A stretch of DNA of 64,000 nucleotides from Micromonospora rifamycinica (GCF_900090265.1 NZ_LT607752.1:5462001-5526000); one strand, 5' to 3'. Positions 43,939 to 51,297 are shown, numbered from the stretch's first letter. Translations and numbers: made by a program. The notes: generated from the letters alone by a model not told the origin.

Positions 43939-44196
43939 GTGGAGATCTTCACCTATGAGCGTCCGGCGGCGATGCCAGCTGCCCACGCTCCGCTGTCGGC
44001 TGTTCGGGTGGCCCCGGCTGCTCCGCGACCGTCGGCTCCGCAGGTGCACCAGGTCTCGGTTCAGGCCGAGCTGAACCTGACTGTTGTGCCCACTGCGGGA
44101 GTCGAGGGGACCAGTGGCTTCACGGGTCTGGGCATTGATGTCGCTACGAAGCGCATGGATGTCCGCGGCGTTCCACCTCGAGGGAGACCGGTCTGA
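43939..44196 (+). CDS. leader peptide / uORF of whiB7
   Basis: 85 codons from a GTG 8 nt behind GGGAGG. The product (MEIFTYERPAAMPAAHAP...) is Ala/Pro/Val-rich with no recognisable domain. Its TGA (44194-44196) lies inside a small hairpin (44190-44206), and its last ten codons contain the anti-terminator arms of the whiB7 attenuator. It is therefore most likely a regulatory uORF: ribosome progress on it decides whether whiB7 is read. It may instead be an independent small protein; codon use is normal. Confidence 0.6.
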   Translation: MEIFTYERPAAMPAAHAPLSAVRVAPAAPRPSAPQVHQVSVQAELNLTVVPTAGVEGTSGFTGLGIDVATKRMDVRGVPPRGRPV

Positions 44197-44230
44197 TCTT
44201 CAGACCACCGGCTCACCTCGAGGCCGCGGA
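44162..44230 (+). promoter_or_regulatory. anti-terminator arms in the whiB7 leader
   Basis: TCCGCGGC (44162-44169) is perfectly complementary to GCCGCGGA (44223-44230), the distal part of the terminator's left arm. CTCGAGG (44177-44183) can pair with CCTCGAG (44216-44222) as an adjoining stem, and GGTCTGA/TCAGACC (44190-44196/44200-44206) closes the top. This fold excludes the terminator. Confidence 0.65.
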
Positions 44231-44264
44231 ACCCGCTCACCGGGATCCGCGGCCTCAGTTTTTT
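44220..44264 (+). terminator. intrinsic terminator (attenuator) in front of whiB7
   Basis: GAGGCCGCGGA (44220-44230) pairs with 44246-44256, the stem extends through one A-A mismatch into CCCG/CGGG, and AG plus six T (44259-44264) follows. It ends 62 nt before the whiB7 ATG, after the uORF. A canonical T tract is rare in this genome, which supports a real attenuator. Confidence 0.85.
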
Positions 44265-44326
44265 GCCCGTCGAAGTACGTCGGAATGCGATCCATGAGAT
44301 CGAAGTGAGAGAGAGGTGACCGGGAG

Positions 44327-44692
44327 ATGAGTCTGGCGTTGGCCCCCCTCGATGTGAGCGTCGAGCTGGAGGCGAACCTTCCCTGCCGGAAGTTCGACCC
44401 CGACCTGTGGTTCTCCGACTCGCCCACCGACCTGGAGCTGGCCAAGTCGCTCTGCGGGGACTGCCCGCTGCGCGTCGAGTGCCTGGCCGGTGCGGTCGAG
44501 CGGGCCGAGCCCTGGGGCGTCTGGGGCGGCGAGATCTTCGAGCGTGGCGCGGTCGTCCCGCGCAAGCGGCCCCGTGGCCGTCCGCGCAAGGAGGACCTCG
44601 CCCGGGACGCGGCCCTTCAGGTCGAGGCCGAGGCGCGACTGGCGGCCAGTGGTGTGGCCACCTCGCGTAACGCGGTCCGGTTGGCAGCCTGA
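44327..44692 (+). CDS. whiB7: WhiB7 antibiotic-resistance regulator
   Basis: 121 residues. Fe-S ligands are C20, C43, C46 and C52 (C-x22-C-x2-C-x5-C); the GVWGG turn is at 64-68; a C-terminal AT-hook RGRPR at 83-87 distinguishes WhiB7 from other Wbl proteins. It binds SigA and activates intrinsic resistance genes (efflux, ribosome protection, methylases). The ATG at 44327 follows GAGAGG and GGGAG. It is flanked by uvrD2 and the ABC1 gene exactly as in mycobacteria and is preceded by a uORF-terminator leader. Confidence 0.95.
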   Translation: MSLALAPLDVSVELEANLPCRKFDPDLWFSDSPTDLELAKSLCGDCPLRVECLAGAVERAEPWGVWGGEIFERGAVVPRKRPRGRPRKEDLARDAALQVEAEARLAASGVATSRNAVRLAA

Positions 44693-44754
44693 CACCTACC
44701 CGATCCGTTCCACCCACCCGCCGACGGTCGTCGGCCACGAGAAAGTTGACGTTG

Positions 44755-44931
44755 ATGCTGCACCTGCCGAACGTGACCGAGATGCAACTACTCCACGAAG
44801 CGTTGTCCCGGGCTCGAATGCGCCGGCCTCAGGCCGGTCGTACCACCACGAGCACTGAGGCGCACCGCTCCGCCCGTACCGTCGCGATGGAGAGCCGCAG
44901 CCAGTCGGCTCGCGACCTGGGCGTTCTCTAG
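44755..44931 (+). CDS. small hypothetical protein after whiB7, 58 residues
   Basis: ATG 44755 to TAG. The sequence MLHLPNVTEMQLLHEALSRARMRRPQ begins with an amphipathic helix; the rest is Ser/Thr/Arg-rich (TTTSTEAHRSARTVAMESRSQSARDLGVL). There is a weak GAGAAAG site 6-7 nt upstream. It is followed by a strong terminator, so it is probably in the whiB7 transcript. The family is unknown to me. Confidence 0.55.
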   Translation: MLHLPNVTEMQLLHEALSRARMRRPQAGRTTTSTEAHRSARTVAMESRSQSARDLGVL

Positions 44932-44947
44932 ACCACCACCGACAGAC

Positions 44948-44981
44948 GGGGGCGGTGACCGGAAATCCGGTCACCGCCCCC
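44948..44981. terminator. 15-bp perfect hairpin between converging genes
   Basis: GGGGGCGGTGACCGG (44948-44962), loop AAAT, and the perfect complement at 44967-44981. It serves the whiB7 side and the converging ABC1 gene. Confidence 0.85.
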
Positions 44982-45024
44982 GCGTGCGTCAGTGGTCAGG
45001 CCCCCGCGTGCGTCAGTGGTCAGG
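44977..45024. repeat. 24-bp direct duplication
   Basis: Two identical 24-bp units (44977-45000 and 45001-45024; core GCGTGCGTCAGTGGTCAGG). The first begins in the terminator's right arm and the second runs into the end of the ABC1 gene, including its stop (TGA on the minus strand at 45020-45022). Confidence 0.9.
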
Positions 45025-46351
45025 CCACCGGTGCGAAACCGGGCAGCCACCGTTCCAGGATGCCCCGGTACGGCGCCTTCGCCTCCAGCTGGCAGAGCAC
45101 CCCGATCGAGCCCAGCGTCACCCGGTGGATGAGCAGGTAGGACGGGGGCAGGTTGAGCTGCCGGCTGAGCTGGAAGGCGGGTGACTTCGGGCTGGCCAGC
45201 CGGGTCGCCTCGGCGCGGAGCCAGGCCCGGGTGAACCGGAACTCCTCCTGGGCCACCGGGTCGAGCATGGGACGGATGTAGTCCAGCAGCGCCGTGGCGT
45301 CGATCGGCTCGGTCGGCTTGACGAAGCCCTCCTCGCGCAACCCGGCGACGACCGCGTCGGCGTCACCGCGCAACGACAGCCCGAGCAGCCGGCCGATCGG
45401 CTCCGGGGTGCCCTCGGGCATCCGGGCGACCGCCCCGAAGTCGATGACGCCGAGCCGGCCGTCCGGCAGCAACCGGAAGTTCCCCGGGTGCGGGTCGGCG
45501 TGCAGCAGCCCGGCCCGTGGTGGGGCGGACAGGTGCAGGGTCGCCATCAACCGGCCGGCGGTGTTGCGCTGCTCCTCGGTGCCCTCCCGGATGATGTCCG
45601 CCAGCGGAGTCCCCTCGATCCACTCGGTGACCAGCACCCGGGGCGACGCGGAGAGCACCGCCGGGATGAAGATCTCCGGGTCGTCGACGTACGCTGCGGC
45701 GAAGGCGCGCTGCGACTCGGCCTCCAGCTCGTAGTCCAGCTCCTCGGTGATCCGTTCCCGCAGCTCGGCCAGGAGCGGCTTGACGTCCAGGCCCGGTTGG
45801 ATGGCCCGGAACATCCCGCCGAGCCGGGAGAGCTGCTTGAGGTCGGCGAGCAGGGCGTCCCCGGCACCCGGATACTGGATCTTGACGGCGGCCGTCCGGG
45901 ACACCCCGGTCTCCGGGTCGCGCCACACCGCCCGGTGCACCTGCCCGATGCTGGCCGCCGCGGCCGGGGTGTCGTCGAACTCCACGAACCGGTCCCGCCA
46001 GTCCGGCCCGAGCTGCTCCGCGAGCACCTTGTGCACGCTGGCCACCGGCAGCGGCGGGGCGGCCTCCTGGAGCTTCGTCAGGGCCTGCCGGTAGGGGGCG
46101 GCGATCTCGTCCGGCAACGCCGCCTCGAACACCGACAGCGCCTGGCCGAACTTCATCGCCCCGCCCTTGAGCTGCCCGAGGACGCTGAAGAGCTGCTCGG
46201 CGGTGCGTTGTTGGATCTCGGCGGAGATGACGTCGGAGGCGATGCCGGTGACGCGCTTTCCCATTCCGAGGACGGTCCGACCGGCGAAGCCGAGCGGCAG
46301 AGCGGCGAGCTTGGCGGTCCGGGACACGGCGCGGCGCGGGATGTCGGTCAC
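45020..46351 (-). CDS. ABC1/UbiB-family atypical kinase (Rv3197-like)
   Basis: 443 residues. The KxGQ-type helix is KGGAMKFGQALSVFEAALPDE; the nucleotide loop AAASIGQVHRAV carries the Ala-rich P-loop of ABC1 proteins; VKIQYPG has the VAIK-type Lys; LHADPHPGNFRLLPDGRLGVIDFGAV is the catalytic and metal loop. Soluble, unlike UbiB: no C-terminal membrane pair is obvious. In mycobacteria the homologue beside whiB7 has been linked to macrolide tolerance. GTG start at 46351, with a TAACAAT box 6-7 nt upstream; further upstream residues are not homologous. Confidence 0.88.
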   Translation of the reverse strand: MTDIPRRAVSRTAKLAALPLGFAGRTVLGMGKRVTGIASDVISAEIQQRTAEQLFSVLGQLKGGAMKFGQALSVFEAALPDEIAAPYRQALTKLQEAAPPLPVASVHKVLAEQLGPDWRDRFVEFDDTPAAAASIGQVHRAVWRDPETGVSRTAAVKIQYPGAGDALLADLKQLSRLGGMFRAIQPGLDVKPLLAELRERITEELDYELEAESQRAFAAAYVDDPEIFIPAVLSASPRVLVTEWIEGTPLADIIREGTEEQRNTAGRLMATLHLSAPPRAGLLHADPHPGNFRLLPDGRLGVIDFGAVARMPEGTPEPIGRLLGLSLRGDADAVVAGLREEGFVKPTEPIDATALLDYIRPMLDPVAQEEFRFTRAWLRAEATRLASPKSPAFQLSRQLNLPPSYLLIHRVTLGSIGVLCQLEAKAPYRGILERWLPGFAPVA

Positions 46352-46461
46352 CCGGCCATTGTTACCGACTTCGAGCCCTTGTTGCTGCTCGGCGGCCGGG
46401 CTGGTGGCCGCATCCCGCCTTCCGCGCCCCCCCGGGCCGGCTCGCCGGCGCTGTCCGGCGG

Positions 46462-47544
46462 TCACCGGCGGCGGCCGGGGTCGGCGCAGGAGCACCCGGG
46501 GTGTGGGGCCCAGGCCCGGCGACGGAACCGGCCGGCGGGCCCGATCTCCACGGCGCAGCCCACCGTCTCCGGGGTGCCGCCGTCGAGCTGGGCCAGCACC
46601 TCGGCGACGGCGTAACCCACGGCGGTGAGCAGGGTGGCCGTGCCGCAGGACTGGTCGGCTGTGCCGGTGGCGAGCTGGGCGGCCAGGCCGGGCCAGCCCG
46701 GATCCCGCTCGGTGCGGTGCAGGTCCAGACAGTTCAGGCAGGGGCCGACCGGCGGCCGGACCAGCGGGCCGACCACCGGCACCCCTTCCCGGAGGGTGAG
46801 CAGCAGGTGCGGTTGGCGACGCCGGGCGTACCCGCTGGCGAGCAGGCCCGCCGGCCGGTCCGCGCCGACCTGCACCACCAGGTCGACCCGGCGTCGGTCG
46901 ACCGGGCCGGTCCGGGTGCCGGGGGCGACCCGGTCGACGGCGGCCCGGATCGCGGTGGCCAGCGGCCGCCCCACCTCGGTCGCGGCCAGCCCGGTCCCCA
47001 CCAGGTCGCCGGGGTGGACCGGGCCGGTCAGCTCGGCGGCCACGTGACCGACGCCGGCCTGGGCCAGGGCCACGGCGACGGGCGCGCCGAGCCGGCCCGC
47101 CCCGGCCACCACCACCCGGGCGCCGCGTCGTCGGCGGAGCACCTGGGCCGGGGTGCCGGGCCGGGCGGCCGGCGCGGTCAGGGCGAGTGCCCCGGCCTCC
47201 GCGGCGAGCCGGGCGCGGTCCGGGCCGGTGAGGTCACGGGGAAGCAGGGTGTGCGCCGGTACGACGAGCCCGGCGGCGTGCAGCGTGTCGATCAGCCCGC
47301 GCGCCTGGCCGGGGTCGACCCGGGCTGCTGCCGCGTCCGCCAGGACGACGCGTTCGCTACGGGTGCCGTCGAGCAGGTCGAGCAGCCGGGTGATGCCGGT
47401 GCCGGTCACCTCCAGCAGCACGGCCCGGCCCGGGGTGAGCCCCAGTTGCAGGGTGTGCCGGTCACGCCAGAGCCGGGTCAGCCCGGGCAACAGGGCCGGG
47501 CGGAGCAACGTCGACCGGGCGGGTGCGGGGTGGGGCGGGCTCAT
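46462..47544 (-). CDS. ThiF/E1-like protein, TOMM leader-binding cyclodehydratase type (Rv3196-like)
   Basis: 360 residues. The N-terminal ~110 residues (RLWRDRHTLQLGLTPGRAVLLEVTGTGITRLLDLLDGTR...) resemble the leader-binding winged-helix/cofactor region of TOMM proteins. VVVAGAGRLGAPVAVALAQAGVG (about 142-164) is the E1 nucleotide loop. CLNCLDLH and a terminal CSC give a likely Cys4 zinc site. No precursor peptide or YcaO gene is nearby, so its role is open. The ATG at 47544 may be leaderless (CACGAT 8 nt upstream). Three DnaA boxes lie 41-102 bp upstream. Confidence 0.75.
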   Translation of the reverse strand: MSPPHPAPARSTLLRPALLPGLTRLWRDRHTLQLGLTPGRAVLLEVTGTGITRLLDLLDGTRSERVVLADAAAARVDPGQARGLIDTLHAAGLVVPAHTLLPRDLTGPDRARLAAEAGALALTAPAARPGTPAQVLRRRRGARVVVAGAGRLGAPVAVALAQAGVGHVAAELTGPVHPGDLVGTGLAATEVGRPLATAIRAAVDRVAPGTRTGPVDRRRVDLVVQVGADRPAGLLASGYARRRQPHLLLTLREGVPVVGPLVRPPVGPCLNCLDLHRTERDPGWPGLAAQLATGTADQSCGTATLLTAVGYAVAEVLAQLDGGTPETVGCAVEIGPAGRFRRRAWAPHPGCSCADPGRRR

Positions 47545-47584
47545 GACAACAAATCGTGATCGAATCCCTGCGGTCCGTCGATCG

Positions 47585-47646
47585 TTGTCCACAGGTATGC
47601 AGCGCCAGATCCAGCGTTGTCCACAAGAACCGGCGAGTTATCCACA
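47585..47646 (+). promoter_or_regulatory. cluster of three DnaA boxes
   Basis: TTGTCCACA at 47585-47593 and 47617-47625 and TTATCCACA at 47638-47646, all on the plus strand. Start-to-start spacings are 32 and 21 bp, close to 3 and 2 helical turns. All three match the actinobacterial DnaA-box consensus TT(G/A)TCCACA exactly. Confidence 0.75.
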
Positions 47647-47684
47647 GACTACCGCCAGTGATGTCGCCTAGCTGACAGGCAGGT

Positions 47685-47835
47685 GGTCGCCCGCGAGCTG
47701 ACCGGCGCTGTGGTCCCCTCAGCGGGCAGGTGCTGTGGTCACCCACGGCGGGCAGGTGGGTGGTCACCCGCGGTTGGGCGGGCGCTCTGGTCGGCTGCGG
47801 CAGGTCGGTGTGCGAGTCACCCACGGTGGGTCGGC
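47685..47835. repeat. degenerate ~25-bp tandem repeats
   Basis: About five imperfect units built around TGGTCACCC...GGGCAGGTG between the DnaA boxes and the DUF5679 gene. Several open reading frames run through them but none has a credible start or product. The remaining spacer shows nothing further. Confidence 0.6.
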
Positions 47836-47935
47836 GCGGGCGGGCCGACGCCCGGCGGTGGTCCGGCGTCGCCGGGCCGGACGCGCGGGAGGGGCGGCCG
47901 CGCCGGCCGCCCCTCCCGAGTCGCACCCGGACGGG

Positions 47936-48103
47936 TCAGACCTTGGCCTTGCCCAGGATGCGGTTCACTGTTGTGCCGCACACCGGACACTTGCCCTTGG
48001 CCATGTTCATCCCGGTCTTCGAGACCTCCACGTGCCCCTCGAAGTCCCGCTTCTCCTTGCACTTGACGCAGTAACCGTTGTAGGTCTGGGCCTGGTCGGC
48101 CAC
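47936..48103 (-). CDS. DUF5679 zinc-ribbon protein
   Basis: 55 residues. Two CxxC knuckles, YCVKCKEKRDF and GKCPVCGTTVNRILGKAK, form a small treble-clef/zinc ribbon. It matches the actinobacterial DUF5679 family, often mislabelled as a ribosomal-protein-like fold; the function is unknown. GTG at 48103 has GGAGG 6 nt upstream. Confidence 0.85.
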   Translation of the reverse strand: MADQAQTYNGYCVKCKEKRDFEGHVEVSKTGMNMAKGKCPVCGTTVNRILGKAKV

Positions 48104-48364
48104 GGTAGCCTCCTCGTCTCGTCCGCCGGGCACGTCGGCCCGACGGTTCTCCCGACGGCGGGCCACGCGGGGCGCCGGCGTCGGGTCCTTCTCCGCGGCC
48201 ACGCACGTGACCGCCGGTTGGCGGACCCTACCCAGCTCTGGGCGGTTCCATGTCAGCTGTACATCGACACTGTGAGCAAGTCGACGTCGAGAGTGTGCAT
48301 CCCGAAATAGGCGGGATAAGTGAGTTTGCCGGGGACACGCCGTGTGGAACCCTGCCCGGGGTCA

Positions 48365-48394
48365 CCCGGACGGGGTGCGGAGGCCCCGTCCGGG
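48365..48394. terminator. 11-bp perfect hairpin in the 48.1-48.6 kb spacer
   Basis: CCCGGACGGGG (48365-48375) with its complement at 48384-48394 and an 8-nt loop. No annotated plus-strand gene lies upstream of it. Confidence 0.5.
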
Positions 48395-48450
48395 CCGCTC
48401 ACCCACCGTGGAGATCACGTCCGGTGGACGCGGCGACGGTCGCCACGAAG

Positions 48451-48491
48451 GGTGACGACTGCCGAAGCTCATGGTCATCACCAGTTTTTTT
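48451..48491 (+). terminator. T-tract terminator with no gene upstream
   Basis: GGTGACGA (48451-48458) pairs with TCATCACC (48475-48482) with one mismatch, followed by AG and seven T (48485-48491). Only one other T-rich intrinsic terminator of this kind was found in the window, the whiB7 attenuator. Confidence 0.5.
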
Positions 48492-48614
48492 CGGACTCCT
48501 CACCACCAAACACCATTTTCCGGGCGCGAGTCGGGGTGTTGACTCTTGCGGACCCCTGGTCAGTACGCATTAGCTTTCCCTCGTGGCAGGAAACCACGGC
48601 TGCGCGGCCCACTG

Positions 48615-49145
48615 ATGGTGGCGGCGCGGAAGCCGGTCGTCGAGGTACGGCGCAGTCAGCGCCGGCGACGCACGGTGTCCGCCTACCGGGACGGCGAGCG
48701 GGTCGTGGTCCTCATCCCGGACCAGTTCTCCCGGGCCGAGGAGAGCGAGTGGGTCGACCGGATGCTGGCCCGGCTCGCCGCCCGCGAGGGCCGGTTGAGC
48801 CGCAGCGACACCGAGCTGCTCGACCGGGCGCTCCGGCTGATCGGCCTGTACCTGTCCGACCAGGGCGGCGACGCCCTGCCGGCCAGCGTCCGCTGGGTCA
48901 CCAACCAGAACGGCCGCTGGGGTTCCTGCACCCCTGCCGACCGGACCATCCGGATCTCGCACCGGCTCCAGGACATGCCCGACTGGGTGCTCGACTACGT
49001 GCTGCTGCACGAGTTGGCGCACCTCATCGTGCCGAGCCACAACGCCCGCTTCTGGGAGCTGGTCGGCCGGTACGCCAAGACCGAGCGCGCCCGGGGCTAC
49101 CTGGAGGGGGTCGCCGCCGCCTCCGCCGTCCCGGTCGCCGGTTGA
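48615..49145 (+). CDS. YgjP-like (M48/DUF45) metallopeptidase
   Basis: 176 residues. The zinc motif HELAH is in DYVLLHELAHLIVPSHNARFWELV, with the third ligand expected in the following helix. The upstream segment SVRWVTNQNGRWGSCTPADRTIRISHRLQDMPDWVLDYV is diagnostic of the DUF45/YgjP family. Cytoplasmic; the substrate is unknown. The ATG at 48615 has no strong ribosome site; GTG 48618 is adjacent. Confidence 0.87.
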   Translation: MVAARKPVVEVRRSQRRRRTVSAYRDGERVVVLIPDQFSRAEESEWVDRMLARLAAREGRLSRSDTELLDRALRLIGLYLSDQGGDALPASVRWVTNQNGRWGSCTPADRTIRISHRLQDMPDWVLDYVLLHELAHLIVPSHNARFWELVGRYAKTERARGYLEGVAAASAVPVAG

Positions 49146-49193
49146 CCGCCCCCACTTCGGCCCACAGGAGTCGATCATCGGCACCAGGCGCAC

Positions 49194-49199
49194 TACAGT
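49194..49199 (+). promoter_or_regulatory. -10 box (TACAGT), leaderless gene
   Basis: TACAGT, 6 nt, then the ATG at 49206. Confidence 0.6.
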
Positions 49200-49205
49200 C
49201 GGAGA

Positions 49206-49805
49206 ATGGTCCGACGGGTGGTGGTGGCGTTGCTCGCGCCGGTGGCCTGGTCACCGCCCGGCGTCGAGCTGATGCGCTGGCGTACCGCGCTGGCCGAGGA
49301 CGTGGTGGACCTGCTCGCCACCCTCGCCGAGGTGGAGACCGCGCTCGTGGTGACCCCGGCCGACCGCTGGCTGGCCGACGCGGTGCGCTGGCCCGACACC
49401 CCCGTGTACGAGGTGCCCGAGCCCACCGTCAACGCCACGCTGGCCGCCCTCGACGGGTACGACCAGGCCGCCGTGGTCGCCGCCGACGCCCCCGACCTGC
49501 CGGGACTCACCCTCGGCAAGCTGCTCCGGCCGCTGACCAGTCGACCCGTCGCCGTCGCCCCCGTCGAGGGCGGCCCGGGGCTGCTCGGCGTGGCGTGCCG
49601 GTTACCCGTACCCGCGTGGTTGCCGGCGCTGGACCTGGACGTCGCCGGGCCGGCGGACCTGCGTCGCGCGGCGTCCGCCCCGGCCGACGTGGCGGTCACC
49701 CCCGGCTGGCACCGACTGCGCGGCCCGGCCGACCTGGCCGCCCTGGACCCGGCCGTCGAGGGCTGGGAGGCGACCCGCGCCCTGCTGACCGGCCAGCGCA
49801 CCTGA
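49206..49805 (+). CDS. hypothetical protein, nucleotide-sugar-transferase-like fold
   Basis: 199 residues. The arrangement VVVALLAPVAW..., ALVVTPADRWLADAV, AAVVAADAPDLPGLTLGKLLRPL resembles GT-A-like families (DUF2064/CofC-like), where the ADAPDLP segment corresponds to the 'D-x-P' loop. Typical lysine and metal motifs at the N-terminus are missing, so activity is doubtful. The start is fixed by the leaderless -10. The 3' end, including the TGA, is repeated in a 17-bp array. Confidence 0.6.
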   Translation: MVRRVVVALLAPVAWSPPGVELMRWRTALAEDVVDLLATLAEVETALVVTPADRWLADAVRWPDTPVYEVPEPTVNATLAALDGYDQAAVVAADAPDLPGLTLGKLLRPLTSRPVAVAPVEGGPGLLGVACRLPVPAWLPALDLDVAGPADLRRAASAPADVAVTPGWHRLRGPADLAALDPAVEGWEATRALLTGQRT

Positions 49806-49852
49806 CCGGCCAGCGCACCTGACCGGTCACCACACCTGGCCGGCCCGCGGCC
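49785..49852 (+). repeat. 17-bp tandem repeats spanning a stop codon
   Basis: CTGACCGGCCAGCGCAC at 49785-49801 and 49802-49818, then diverged copies at 49819-49835 and 49836-49852. The gene's TGA (49803-49805) falls in the second copy. Confidence 0.85.
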
Positions 49853-49928
49853 AGCGGGCCTGAGTGGCTACCGGGTCTGCGTGGTCCCGGGCTGGGCCGG
49901 ACGGCGGGGCCGAGCCGGCCAACGGCGA

Positions 49929-49963
49929 CCGGCCGGCCCCCGGGAGTCGGGTGGGCCGGCCGG
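49929..49963. terminator. 11-bp perfect hairpin between converging genes
   Basis: CCGGCCGGCCC (49929-49939) and its complement at 49953-49963, between the 49206 gene and the converging DUF2342 gene. Confidence 0.6.
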
Positions 49964-49985
49964 CGTGCCGGATGGTCCGCAGCGG

Positions 49986-51284
49986 TCAGGGCCGGTCGGG
50001 TTCGCCGTCGGTGTCGTCGGGGCGGGGGCGGCTGCCCGGTGCCTGCTCCTCGGGACCGCCGGGGGCGGTGAAGTCGAAGGTGGCCAGCTCGTCGTCGAGA
50101 TCCGCCGAGGTGGTCGCGAACGCCACCGGGTCGGCGAAGTCGGCGTCCGAGGGGAGCAGGTCGGGATGTCCCCAGACCGCGTCCCGCCCGGCGATGCCCC
50201 GGTGCTCGGTCAGCGCGGCCCACAGCGCCGCCGCCTCCCGCAGCCGGCGCGGGCGCAGCTCCAGGCCGACCAGGGCGGCGAAGGTCTGTTCGGCGGGCCC
50301 GCCGGCCGCCCGACGGCGCCGGAACGCCTCACCGAGCCGGACCACGTTGGGCAGCCGGTCGGCGGCGGCGCTGTCGACCACGTGGCAGACCCAGCCCTCG
50401 ACCAGCGCCAGCGCCGTCTCCAGCCGGGCCAGGGAGGCCTTCTGCGCCGGGGTGTCCTCCGGGGTGAAGATCCCCTCCAGGGCGATCGCCTGCATCGACT
50501 CCGGGTCGGTCGGGTCGACCCGGCCCATCGCCTCCTCGATCGCCTCCCGGTTGACCCGGATGCCGGCCGCGTAGTTCTCGACCGCGGTCAGCACGTGCCC
50601 GCGCAGCCACGGGACGTGCTCGAAGAGCCGCTGGTGGGCCGCCTCGCGCAGGGCGACGTAGAGGCGTACCTCGTCCTCGGGCAGCTCCAGACCCTCGCCG
50701 TACACCCGGATGTTGGCCGGGATCAGCGCGGCGGTGCCGGCCGGGCCGAGCGGCAGGCCGATGTCACCGGCGGAGAGCACCTCGGCGGCGAGCTGGCCGA
50801 GGGCCTGGCCGAGCTGGCCGCCGAAGAGCGCCCCGCCCAGGGTGGCGACCATCGACTGCATCGGGCCGAGCTGGGCGCGGGCCTCCGGCGGGACGAGGTC
50901 GCCCATCGCGCCGACCATCCGGCTGGCCACCGGGTCGCAGAGCTTGCGCCAGACGTCCAGCGTCTTGAAGATCCACTCGTTGCGGTTCCAGGCCAGGGAG
51001 GTGCGGATGCCGGTCGGCCAGGCCGACGCCGGCTCCAGCCAGAGGTCGGCCAGCCGCAGCGCCTCCTCCACGGCGTGCCGCTCGTACGGCGAGGCCATCG
51101 GGTCGCCCGTGGCGGCGAGCTGGCTGGCGGCCACCTGGCGGGCCAGGTCCCAGTTGACCGGCCCGCTGCCCGGCGCGGAGAGCAGGTGCTGCAACTGCGA
51201 CATGAACTGCTGCATCTGCGCGGGATCGTTGGGGTCTGGTGGTTGCCCACCCGGGAGCGCGAAACCGAACGGAATATCAGGCAC
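49986..51284 (-). CDS. DUF2342 zinc-dependent metalloprotease-like protein (Rv3195-like)
   Basis: 432 residues. Family landmarks are VNWDLARQVAASQLA, YVALREAAHQRLFEHVPWLRGHV (proposed metal-binding helix) and LALVEGWVCHVVD. Annotated variously as zinc-dependent metalloprotease or F420-associated; there is no experimental role I can cite. A Pro/Asp-rich tail ends the protein. GTG 51284 is set by a TACCGT box 7 nt upstream. Divergent from the PDZ protease, the same pairing as Rv3195/Rv3194c. Confidence 0.87.
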   Translation of the reverse strand: MPDIPFGFALPGGQPPDPNDPAQMQQFMSQLQHLLSAPGSGPVNWDLARQVAASQLAATGDPMASPYERHAVEEALRLADLWLEPASAWPTGIRTSLAWNRNEWIFKTLDVWRKLCDPVASRMVGAMGDLVPPEARAQLGPMQSMVATLGGALFGGQLGQALGQLAAEVLSAGDIGLPLGPAGTAALIPANIRVYGEGLELPEDEVRLYVALREAAHQRLFEHVPWLRGHVLTAVENYAAGIRVNREAIEEAMGRVDPTDPESMQAIALEGIFTPEDTPAQKASLARLETALALVEGWVCHVVDSAAADRLPNVVRLGEAFRRRRAAGGPAEQTFAALVGLELRPRRLREAAALWAALTEHRGIAGRDAVWGHPDLLPSDADFADPVAFATTSADLDDELATFDFTAPGGPEEQAPGSRPRPDDTDGEPDRP

Positions 51285-51291
51285 GACGTCT

Positions 51292-51297
51292 ACGGTA
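51292..51297 (-). promoter_or_regulatory. -10 box (TACCGT), leaderless DUF2342 gene
   Basis: TACCGT on the minus strand, 7 nt, then the GTG at 51284. Confidence 0.6.

Larger units (their letters stand above)
48104..48614 (+). other. 511-bp less GC-rich spacer, candidate small RNA or long leader
   Basis: The stretch 48240-48330 is visibly less GC-rich (ATGTCAGCTGTACATCGAC, GAAATAGGCGGGATAAGTGA) and open frames in it have non-genomic codon use. It contains the hairpin at 48365-48394 and the T-tract terminator at 48451-48491. A TTGACT box (48539-48544), overlapping an inverted repeat GAGTC-n8-GACTC, and TACGCA at 48564-48569 may form the promoter of the following metallopeptidase gene. Confidence 0.4.

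Noticed and set aside
47585..47646. Chromosomal replication origin
   Set aside because: Only three DnaA boxes, no dnaA/dnaN/gyrB/rpmH nearby and no AT-rich unwinding region; kept as a non-origin DnaA cluster.
48250..48573. 107-codon plus-strand open frame
   Set aside because: Codon use is unlike the genome (many A/T third positions), no ribosome site, and the T-tract terminator lies inside it.
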